A DNA stretch of 64,000 nt from Anaerocolumna jejuensis DSM 15929 (GTDB lineage: Bacteria; Bacillota; Clostridia; Lachnospirales; Lachnospiraceae), in the NCBI RefSeq assembly GCF_900142215.1, contig NZ_FRAC01000015.1, positions 1-64,000 on the forward strand. The letters are read 5' to 3'. Shown piece after piece: positions 54,880-62,427 of this stretch. How positions within the stretch are numbered: position 1 is the stretch's first letter; every line of letters begins with the position of its first letter. Both the position numbers and the translations under genes were made by a program. Below the pieces are notes generated by a model. It had not been told where the DNA came from. It worked only from the letters and a program-made list of their open reading frames with translations, and searched no databases.

Positions 54880-56478
54880 TTATTTGGAAGCCCGCCATTC
54901 ATCAATCTGACGTTGAATTTCTTTCACGATTTTATCATCGCCTGCCTTGATCAGCTTATCTACAAAATCCTTGTACAGGGCATCAGCATCGGGAGCTGCA
55001 CCTGAGCTTAAGGTGGTCTTATACTCGCCTACTACGGCATTTACCTGTGCAAGCTCTGTCTTGATGGGGTCCGTATTCAGGGTAAAGCCCTTAAGCTTGG
55101 AAGGAGCTGCATCTGCATTAACCTTCTTGATAAAATCATTCTGCATGGTAAGGGGCTTATCCTTCATGTAAATTTCATATCCGTTAAATATATTACCAAT
55201 GGCCCAGTTATACTGTCCGTAAGGGCTGTCAGCCGTAGGCTGTGAGGTATAGCCAATTGGTTCAATTTCATGATCATTGATTTTCTTATAATGCTTACCT
55301 TCGATACCATATACCAGTAAGTTGTATAAATCCTTTCCTTTTTCGGTATTCAGCAATTCGAGGAGCTGTATGGCTCTTTCCGGATTTTTTGAATTGGAGG
55401 AGATAGCCATGTTGGTTGCAGAAGCTGTATAGGGAATATAGTGTGAATTATCAAAAGGTATCTTTACATATGCGGTCGAGCCTGCTGCTTCACTTGTTTT
55501 AATTTCAGACTCGGTAGGTAAATAGCCCTGTCCTACAAGGTAGTTTGCTCCGCCGCGGACTTCATAAATATCCTGGGATACATTGTCTGCTGTCAATATG
55601 TCCTTTCTGATATAACCTTTCTGGTACCAGTCGGAATACTCCTTTACGAAGGTGGCATATTCCGGAGTTCTGTAAAGATTAATGGGTGTATAATCATCGC
55701 TGTAAATATCGATTTTATAAGGATTTAAAATCCATTCATAGCCTTTTTCCACGTGATCTGCAAATCCAAAAACACCCTTCTTCAAATCTCCGCCGTCTTT
55801 GATCATCACAATGTATTTCTCAAGTTCATCCCACAAAGCCTGATCCATTTTTTGATGGGAGCTGAATAAAGCTGCCAGTTTTTCTACGTCAATCTTATCC
55901 TTATATTTCTCATAAATCTTAACAGGGAACTGCAGGGTGGATACATAGGAAACCATCTGCTGCATGCAGGGAATGCTGTAAAGCTTGCCGTCTACTCTGG
56001 ATTTATCCAGAATGTTTTCCGGGATTTCCTTCAACAGGGACGGAGCATTTTTGGCTATCAGGTCATCCAGTTCCATGTAGGAGCCCTTTCTGACTTCCGT
56101 TGTATAAGGAATCATCCAGCCATGCCATACAATATCTACATTTTCCTGGGATGCACTGATTAATTTCCATTTCTCCGCATAATCGGTTGAGGTTATTCCC
56201 TCAAATTTAACGGTGGTACCCGGCAGATATTTCTGAAGTTCTTCGTTAAATTTATTCCAAACCTCCTGGTCATCTTTTTGCTCTCCCGGGCTCATAATTA
56301 CCCATTTTAACGTTACCGGATCTGCCTCCTTGGCAGTCTCAGTCGGCGTAGCGGTATTTTCTTTGTCCCCATTATTGGCCTTGCCCGTTTCCGTAGTTGA
56401 ATTACTGCCTTTGCAGCCTGTCAGAATAAGTGAAAACATAAGACAGATTACAATAAAAACTTTTGATCGCTTAAACAT
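54880..56478 (-). CDS. Sugar-type ABC transporter substrate-binding lipoprotein
   Basis: This 532-residue protein has a lipobox LILTGC (Cys22), a Thr/Asn/Glu-rich linker, and an LplA-like family 1 binding fold (DPVTLKWVIMSPGEQKDDQ; LLELLNTEKGKDLYNLLVYGIEGKHY). ATG 56478 follows GGAGGG. It is the third gene of the polysaccharide-locus transporter and leads into the enzymes through a stem-loop. The ligand is predicted to be the oligosaccharide degraded by the GH28-like, GH94-like and heparinase-like enzymes. Confidence 0.92.
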   Translation of the reverse strand: MFKRSKVFIVICLMFSLILTGCKGSNSTTETGKANNGDKENTATPTETAKEADPVTLKWVIMSPGEQKDDQEVWNKFNEELQKYLPGTTVKFEGITSTDYAEKWKLISASQENVDIVWHGWMIPYTTEVRKGSYMELDDLIAKNAPSLLKEIPENILDKSRVDGKLYSIPCMQQMVSYVSTLQFPVKIYEKYKDKIDVEKLAALFSSHQKMDQALWDELEKYIVMIKDGGDLKKGVFGFADHVEKGYEWILNPYKIDIYSDDYTPINLYRTPEYATFVKEYSDWYQKGYIRKDILTADNVSQDIYEVRGGANYLVGQGYLPTESEIKTSEAAGSTAYVKIPFDNSHYIPYTASATNMAISSNSKNPERAIQLLELLNTEKGKDLYNLLVYGIEGKHYKKINDHEIEPIGYTSQPTADSPYGQYNWAIGNIFNGYEIYMKDKPLTMQNDFIKKVNADAAPSKLKGFTLNTDPIKTELAQVNAVVGEYKTTLSSGAAPDADALYKDFVDKLIKAGDDKIVKEIQRQIDEWRASK

Positions 56479-56508
56479 AAAATACCCTCCTTTTTTCTAT
56501 GTAAACCT

Positions 56509-57393
56509 CTATTCTTTTACCGCTCCTACCGTCAGACCCTTCGCAAAATACTTCTGAAAAAACGGGAATATTATCAGCATAGGACCTGCCGCCACAATAC
56601 ACATGGCAAATCTTATGGTCTCAGAAGGCAAATTGGAAAGATTGATATTGATACCCGCAACCGGAGAACTTTCGGCCATATCTTTTATAAACTGTACTTC
56701 CCTTAATATCTGCTGAAGCAAAAACTGTAAAGAATATAAATTCTTGCTTCTGATATAAATCAAAGCCGTATTCCAGTCATTCCACCTGGCCAGTAAATTC
56801 AATAAGGAAACTGTGGCAATAACCGGCTTTGACAAAGGCAGGACAATTTTATAAAATACCTGCAGCTCTCTTGCTCCGTCAATCTTTGCAGATTCAACAA
56901 GTGAAGGCGGTAATCCCTGGAAGAAAGACCTGATTACGATAATGTGGAATGCATTTGCCAGATTGGGCAGTATATAAACCCAAATGTTATCCTGAAGATG
57001 CAAATATCTAGTCATTAATATATAAGTAGGAATCAATCCTCCAGAAAACAACATTGTAAAAATAATAAAAAATGTAACCGGCTTTTTATATTTATAATTT
57101 GCCCTTGATAAGGGATAAGCCATCATAGTCATAACAATCATACTAAGTACGGTGGCAAGCAGGGAATAAATAATTGTGACCTTATAGGAGTTCAACAATT
57201 GTCCCGGACTTTTCATAACATATTTATAGGCCTCAAATGAAATCTTTGAGGGAATCAGCTTATATCCATTTGCCAAAAGTGTCTGTTCATCTGTTATGGA
57301 GGCTGATATTATCAATATAAACGGCACTACAAAACACATTGAAAACAATATGAAAAATATATTTACAGGTATATTTGCTTTCTTGCTTTTCAT
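56509..57393 (-). CDS. Sugar-type ABC transporter permease (YtcP type)
   Basis: The frame opens at GTG 57423; ATG 57393 behind AGGTG gives a more natural start (294 residues). Six membrane helices, the coupling loop ESAKIDGARELQVFYKIVLPLSKP near residue 180 and the ending FFQKYFAKGLTVGAVKE place it in the family 1 carbohydrate transporters. It lies between its LplB-type partner and the binding protein. As with the other two transporters in the window, no dedicated ATPase is encoded. Confidence 0.9.
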   Translation of the reverse strand: MKSKKANIPVNIFFILFSMCFVVPFILIISASITDEQTLLANGYKLIPSKISFEAYKYVMKSPGQLLNSYKVTIIYSLLATVLSMIVMTMMAYPLSRANYKYKKPVTFFIIFTMLFSGGLIPTYILMTRYLHLQDNIWVYILPNLANAFHIIVIRSFFQGLPPSLVESAKIDGARELQVFYKIVLPLSKPVIATVSLLNLLARWNDWNTALIYIRSKNLYSLQFLLQQILREVQFIKDMAESSPVAGININLSNLPSETIRFAMCIVAAGPMLIIFPFFQKYFAKGLTVGAVKE

Positions 57394-57448
57394 CTTTACA
57401 CCTATCGCACCCTTCTCTTTCACTATTTCACTTCACTCACGGCTTTCT

Positions 57449-58405
57449 TTAGAACAATGAATTTTCCGGTGAAATCTTCTTAACAATCTTATTGGTTGCA
57501 ACAACCATAACCAATCCCACAAAGGACTGGAACAGTCCTACCGCAGTGGTAATTCCGATATCATCACCTGTCTGCAGCCCGCGGTATATATAAGTGTCTA
57601 TGATATCTGTGGTAGGGTAAAGCAGCCCTACATTACGGGGTATATTATAAAAGAGGCCGAAATCACCTTTGATAATATTGCCGACATGAAGAATAGTCAA
57701 TACGGTCATCAGCGGGACAAGGGAAGGAATTGTAATATATTTGACCTGCTTCCATTTGCTTGCTCCGTCTACCGTTGCCGCTTCAAAGAGCTGCTCATCG
57801 ATGCCCATCAAAGCCGCATAATACATAATACAGCTAAGTCCAACGGTCTTCCACACATTTACCAGCGGCAGTATGACAACCCAGTACTTTGGTTCCAGAT
57901 ACCAGTCGATGCTTTTCATCCCGAAAAACTGAAGGATCTGATTCAGTATACCCATATTAGGTTCCAATAATATGTAGGTAATATAACCAACAATGACCCA
58001 GGACAGGAAATGAGGTAATATCATGGTCGTCTGGTAAAACTTTAATGCAAATTTATTTTTGATTTCATACAGGAGTATTGCTATGGTCACCGAGCAGACA
58101 ATGCCCAATATGATAAAGACCAATCCATATCCTATGGTGTTTCTGGCAATTCTCCATGCATCCTGGGAGGTAAAAAAGAATTTGAAATTCCGTAATCCGA
58201 CCCATTTGCTTCCCAGTATGCCCAGATTATTTCGGTAATCCTTAAATGCAATAATCACACCAAACATCGGTATATAACTAAAAATCAGAAAAAAGAGAAT
58301 ACCGGGTATCAGCATCACAGACAGCTCAAAATTATCTCTAAAGGTCCTCCATTTGCTTTTCCTATTTATTGTTAAATTTACTTGTTCCTTTTTTATTTCC
58401 GCCAT
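57449..58405 (-). CDS. Sugar-type ABC transporter permease (LplB type)
   Basis: The first in-frame ATG is 58435; ATG 58405 has AAGGTG upstream and is preferred (318 residues). Six membrane helices, the coupling loop EAATVDGASKWKQVKYITIPSL near residue 205 and the ending NKIVKKISPENSLF match the LplB group. It is the first gene of the large polysaccharide operon (58405 down to 44998), behind a good sigma-A promoter. Confidence 0.9.
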   Translation of the reverse strand: MAEIKKEQVNLTINRKSKWRTFRDNFELSVMLIPGILFFLIFSYIPMFGVIIAFKDYRNNLGILGSKWVGLRNFKFFFTSQDAWRIARNTIGYGLVFIILGIVCSVTIAILLYEIKNKFALKFYQTTMILPHFLSWVIVGYITYILLEPNMGILNQILQFFGMKSIDWYLEPKYWVVILPLVNVWKTVGLSCIMYYAALMGIDEQLFEAATVDGASKWKQVKYITIPSLVPLMTVLTILHVGNIIKGDFGLFYNIPRNVGLLYPTTDIIDTYIYRGLQTGDDIGITTAVGLFQSFVGLVMVVATNKIVKKISPENSLF

Positions 58406-58461
58406 AAGCCCCAACACCTTTCCGTCATATTGCATAATTATTCTTGCTCTTTCTGTAGTTC

Positions 58462-58490
58462 ATTATATCTCTTCAACAAATAGCGGACAA
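58462..58490 (-). promoter_or_regulatory. Predicted sigma-A promoter of the polysaccharide operon
   Basis: On the minus strand TTGTCC (58485-58490) and a perfect TATAAT (58462-58467) are spaced 17 bases apart, about 57 bases before the preferred permease start. Confidence 0.65.
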
Positions 58491-58571
58491 TAATAGATAT
58501 TTAACATTACCGTAGTATTTTAACCAAAATATTTTTACATTTTAAAAAGACTGCACCCTCTGAAAAATATA

Positions 58572-58606
58572 AAAAAACTGTAACCTCTTCTATGTCACAG
58601 TTTTTT
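58572..58606 (-). terminator. Rho-independent terminator after the helicase module
   Basis: A stem of about ten bases (AAAAAACTGT with ACAGTTTTTT) with a 15-base loop, ending in a T-run on either strand. It lies about 180 bases after the helicase stop. Confidence 0.8.
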
Positions 58607-58730
58607 CAACTCTCAGATAGTGCAGTCCCTATGAAATTACGCTCTATAGTCATTCGGCCAATGAGTTTTTATAAGAAGTATCCCGCTCCAACTATTTTAT
58701 ATAAATTTTTACAATTTATTAACTGACGTT

Positions 58731-58850
58731 TCGGCTGCTTTTTCATAACAAGCAATTTCCTGCTTCAGCTTCGGCTGCTTTTTCACGACAAGCAATTTCC
58801 TGCTTCAGCTTCGGCTATTTTTTCATGACAAGCAAATTCCTGCTTCAGTT
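58731..58850. repeat. 40-bp tandem repeat, three copies, spanning the helicase stop
   Basis: Copies start at 58731, 58771 and 58811 with the unit beginning TCGGCTGCTTTTTCA. The third copy, which lies in coding sequence, is the most diverged. The period of 40 is not a multiple of three. One copy encodes the current C-terminus, one contains the stop at 58783, and one lies wholly beyond it. Confidence 0.9.
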
Positions 58851-60996
58851 CCCTCTTCATCCCCTCCGCATCAACATAATCTGTAAGGAATTCCTTCATC
58901 AGGAGCTCCGGGGGTAAGTATCTGTTGTACTTTCCCGATACAGAGATTTCTCCTTCCGGTTTTATTCCACACATATCTACGGGCTCTTCACTGATTCTCT
59001 TTAACAATTTAAGCAGGCTCTCCTCATCCCCATCCGGGTATATTACCTCCAGGCTATAGGGGCTGTTCTGCCTGTTGGCATACCCTTTGTCCTCTAATAA
59101 AAGGGACAATGCTCTTAGCTGCTTTGTTCCAAGCCACGGATATATTTCATAAAGGGAATTCACTTCCGTAGCCATAATGGTATATTTCAAAATACCGGAG
59201 GCTTTGGACAGATTTCTTATTTCCTCCAGCTTCTCTTGGGCATCTCCTGTCAGATAAGGGTATTTCTCCCCGGTTTCCATTATTTCCTTCATTTTTTTTA
59301 CCACTCTGATATCAATATCAATTCCGTCAGGCCCGACAAAGGGAGTCTTGGCTATACCAGAAGACTTCTCTACAAAAATCGTTCCGCTTTTTTCATCCGT
59401 ATCAATAACAAGCCAGGCAGTACCGGCAAGATTGAACTTGCAGCCTATGGGATATGGCATCATAACGGTACCAATCTCACGGCTTTTATATTTCACAGAA
59501 TATTCCCTTGTAGTTTCAAAGACGGACAAAAACGCAAAGTGATTAATAATACGCTCTCCCGCACCTCCCAGCATAAGTCCTCCCCGTTCTGAGTACATAA
59601 GCTGGTCTGTCTTAATCAAATGCCTTAACAGTATTTTGTAATCCTCCTTGGAAACCTTGCAAAAGGGGGACAGGGTAAGAATATACTGGGCTAGCCCGGG
59701 AACTGAGACCTCCCCTTCTCCTGCTATATGGCTCATAGTCTGGTGATACAACAGCCCTGCCGGGAAGAGGGGAATCCGGTTCTCTTCTATCCAGCGTTCC
59801 TTCACATACAGCTCAATTATTGCAATACAACGCAGCAATTCCCAATCAATAGCCTTCATTACATGTGCATTATCAGAGACTTGTTTTTCACAGAGAGCAA
59901 AATACATAACAGCAGGGCCTCCCATCCTGCCGCACCTTCCCAATCGCTGTACAAAGCTTGACACGGTAAAAGGTGCCGCAATCTGGACCACACGGTCGAG
60001 AGTACCGATATCAATTCCCAGCTCCAATGTAACCGTAGCCCCTGTAACCAAGGGAAGCTCCGATTCCTTCATTTCTTTCTCCGTGGCTTCCCGATAAAAA
60101 GCGGATATATTGCCATGGTGAACCCGGTAGACATCCTCCGTCCCCTTCTCTGCGGCAATTTTTTTAAGAAAGGCAATTATCATTTCAACCTCTGACCTGG
60201 AATTAGAGAAAATAATACACTTCTTCCCCAGGGTCTGGCGGTAAACCGCCTTGTAGAAATCAAAGTTTAAAGCAGGCACCTTTGAATCTTCCTGTACTTT
60301 TTCTTTAAAATATTCCACTGCCAGACTGAGCCTTTTACCAGAGGAACCTGTCTCAGGCGTTACACACTGTCTGTTGGTGCCGCAATTTAACCACTGCTCT
60401 GCAAGAGAGGGATTACCAAGGGTTGCCGACAGCCCGATACGTCTGGGATTAATCCCAATCAGTCTGCTAATCCGCTCCAGGTTGCTAAGAAGCTGTATTC
60501 CTCTGGAATTTCCCATAAAATAATGTACCTCATCAATGATAACAAACCGAAGCTCTTTAAAAAGTATCTGAAGTTCTTCCCTTCTGTTCAACAACATGCT
60601 TTCCAGGGATTCCGGCGTAATCTGCAATACTCCGGAGGGATTCTTAAGAAGCTTCTTCTTTTTATCAGCAGCCACATCCCCATGCCATCTGGTAACCGGT
60701 ATACCGGCTTCAGACAATAAATCCTTCAGCCGGTAGAACTGGTCGTTAATGAGGGATTTTAGCGGACTGATATAAAGGATTGCGACAGAAGAGGAAGGAG
60801 TTTCATAAATTTGGGTCAGGGCCGGTAAAAATGCCGCTTCTGTTTTACCTGAAGCAGTACCGGAGGACAGCAGGACATTGCAATCCGTGTCAAATACCGC
60901 CTTGCAGGAAGCCACTTGAATACCTTTTAACTCTTCCCACCGGTGGGCATAAATATACTCCTGTATATAAGGTGCCAGTCTGTCAAATTCACTCAT
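58783..60996 (-). CDS. Lhr/BrxHI-type DEAD/DEAH-box helicase
   Basis: Read from ATG 60996 (AAGGAAGGA upstream; the earlier ATG 61050 has none), this 737-residue protein is a superfamily II helicase. Motif I SSGTASGKT, motif Ia ISPLKSLINDQ, motif II VIIDEVHYF (DEVH), motif III LSATLGN and motif VI VQRLGRCGRMGG are all present. The C-terminal 250 residues are family-specific, as in Lhr-like and BREX-associated BrxHI proteins. With the BrxD-like ATPase and TerB-N protein it forms a co-directional module linked in the literature to phage defence and stress response. The last codons come from a 40-bp tandem duplication. Confidence 0.88.
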   Translation of the reverse strand: MSEFDRLAPYIQEYIYAHRWEELKGIQVASCKAVFDTDCNVLLSSGTASGKTEAAFLPALTQIYETPSSSVAILYISPLKSLINDQFYRLKDLLSEAGIPVTRWHGDVAADKKKKLLKNPSGVLQITPESLESMLLNRREELQILFKELRFVIIDEVHYFMGNSRGIQLLSNLERISRLIGINPRRIGLSATLGNPSLAEQWLNCGTNRQCVTPETGSSGKRLSLAVEYFKEKVQEDSKVPALNFDFYKAVYRQTLGKKCIIFSNSRSEVEMIIAFLKKIAAEKGTEDVYRVHHGNISAFYREATEKEMKESELPLVTGATVTLELGIDIGTLDRVVQIAAPFTVSSFVQRLGRCGRMGGPAVMYFALCEKQVSDNAHVMKAIDWELLRCIAIIELYVKERWIEENRIPLFPAGLLYHQTMSHIAGEGEVSVPGLAQYILTLSPFCKVSKEDYKILLRHLIKTDQLMYSERGGLMLGGAGERIINHFAFLSVFETTREYSVKYKSREIGTVMMPYPIGCKFNLAGTAWLVIDTDEKSGTIFVEKSSGIAKTPFVGPDGIDIDIRVVKKMKEIMETGEKYPYLTGDAQEKLEEIRNLSKASGILKYTIMATEVNSLYEIYPWLGTKQLRALSLLLEDKGYANRQNSPYSLEVIYPDGDEESLLKLLKRISEEPVDMCGIKPEGEISVSGKYNRYLPPELLMKEFLTDYVDAEGMKRELKQEFACHEKIAEAEAGNCLS

Positions 60997-61101
60997 TTCC
61001 ATTCCTTCCTTTCTCATAGCGAAAAGAGCAAAATCTGCTATATGCAGCATTCTGCCCTTTTCATTGTACCTATACCATAATCCGTCTGAAACTCTATCAT
61101 A

Positions 61102-62427
61102 CTATAGCTCAAAATCTGCGAATTCCTGATGTATTGCCTCTTCTCCTATCCTATCTTCTGCAAAGGTAAAATTGCCGCCTCCAAGAATAGTACGGATATC
61201 CGTATCTTTATTCTGCATGGACAGATTGAGAAGCTCTATAAAATCCCTGATTATTTCTCTTGGTGTAACCTTGCTATCAGCTCCTACACGAGAAAGCTCT
61301 GTCTGTAAAAAGCATAAATAATCCTCCTGCTTCAGCTTCACTGTATAATCATAGAGCTCACCATGAATCAGCGCCAGCTTCTCCACTAAAACAAACAGTT
61401 CCTCATGGGAAAGTGGTGCCAGTCGAATTATGGGAGACAGCATATCCCTGTATCCCTTCTCCCTTGCAAAGCGTCCTTCCTCCAGCCTGGATTTCAATGC
61501 TTCATAACTGAATATACCTTTATGGGAATCCTCAATACATTGGGGCGTGCCGCCCATAATGATGCCGATATGCTCTGCCTTTCCCTGAAGAACATCATTA
61601 TACATAGTCAGAATTTTCTCATAATTATACTGCCTGGCAATGGTATGCGGAATCTTGAAAAGATTGACAAGCTCATCAATCAGTACCAGCATTCCGCCGT
61701 AGCCTGCCCCTACCAGAAATCCGGCAAAAAGCTTCAGGTAATCATACCAGTTATCATCCGTAATCAGAATATTCACCCCAAGCTCATTCTTTACTTCCGT
61801 TTTGGTAGCATATTCTCCTTTAAACCATTTCAAAACCCGTGCTTTCTTTTCCTCGTCACTGTCTTTGGATGCACTCCGGTATAGCAGCAGCATTCTTGAG
61901 AAATCGAAACCATTTACCATTCCATCCAGACTGTTAAGAGTCTCTAACACCTTCTTATTCACTGCTGCTTCAAATTCCGGCTCATCGGGAGACAGGTTAT
62001 ATTCCAGCAAGACAGCAGACTGAATACCGGACAGCCATTTTTCCAGAATAAGAGGCAGTGCCCCTCCGTCCGGCTTCGTCCTTGTTGCCATATTTTTAAC
62101 CAGTTCCCTGTAGGTGGCAAGCCCCTGCCCTTTATTCCCGACTAATCTGCGTTCCGGCGATAAATCCGCATCCAGTACAACAAAATTCTTCTCCATCGTA
62201 TAGTTACGGATTGTCTGCAGAAGAAAACTCTTCCCGCTTCCATACTTTCCGACAATAAAGCGGAAGGAAGCACCTCCGCTAATCACCATATCCACATCCG
62301 AAAGAAGAGCTTCTATCTCATCCTTTCTTCCCACGGCAATATATTCAAGCCCTATTCTTGGCACAACCCCTCCCCGCAGGGAATTCATAACAGAATTTGC
62401 AATTCTCTTAGGTATTTTATTTGTCAT
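61102..62427 (-). CDS. BrxD/DUF2791-type P-loop ATPase
   Basis: This 441-residue protein has a Walker A motif at 60-67 (GKYGSGKS), an acidic LDADLSPER segment, and a Walker B-like GGMLVLIDELVNLFK. ATP-binding proteins of the DUF2791/BrxD group (BREX type 2 and related loci) share this layout, including the opening ending RIGLEYIAVGRKDE. The start at 62427 overlaps the TerB-N stop by 11 bp, so translation is coupled. It probably loads or regulates the helicase encoded next. No pglX, pglZ or methyltransferase gene is visible in the window, so full BREX is not demonstrated. Confidence 0.85.
   Translation of the reverse strand: MTNKIPKRIANSVMNSLRGGVVPRIGLEYIAVGRKDEIEALLSDVDMVISGGASFRFIVGKYGSGKSFLLQTIRNYTMEKNFVVLDADLSPERRLVGNKGQGLATYRELVKNMATRTKPDGGALPLILEKWLSGIQSAVLLEYNLSPDEPEFEAAVNKKVLETLNSLDGMVNGFDFSRMLLLYRSASKDSDEEKKARVLKWFKGEYATKTEVKNELGVNILITDDNWYDYLKLFAGFLVGAGYGGMLVLIDELVNLFKIPHTIARQYNYEKILTMYNDVLQGKAEHIGIIMGGTPQCIEDSHKGIFSYEALKSRLEEGRFAREKGYRDMLSPIIRLAPLSHEELFVLVEKLALIHGELYDYTVKLKQEDYLCFLQTELSRVGADSKVTPREIIRDFIELLNLSMQNKDTDIRTILGGGNFTFAEDRIGEEAIHQEFADFEL

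Larger units (their letters stand above)
58406..58782. other. Intergenic region between the polysaccharide operon and the helicase module
   Basis: These 377 bases hold no gene. They contain a promoter for the polysaccharide operon (58462-58490), a terminator for the helicase module (58572-58606) and part of a 40-bp tandem repeat. The rest is AT-rich and unremarkable. Confidence 0.7.

Noticed and set aside
58731..58850. A CRISPR array
   Set aside because: The 40-bp units are directly tandem with no spacers between them.
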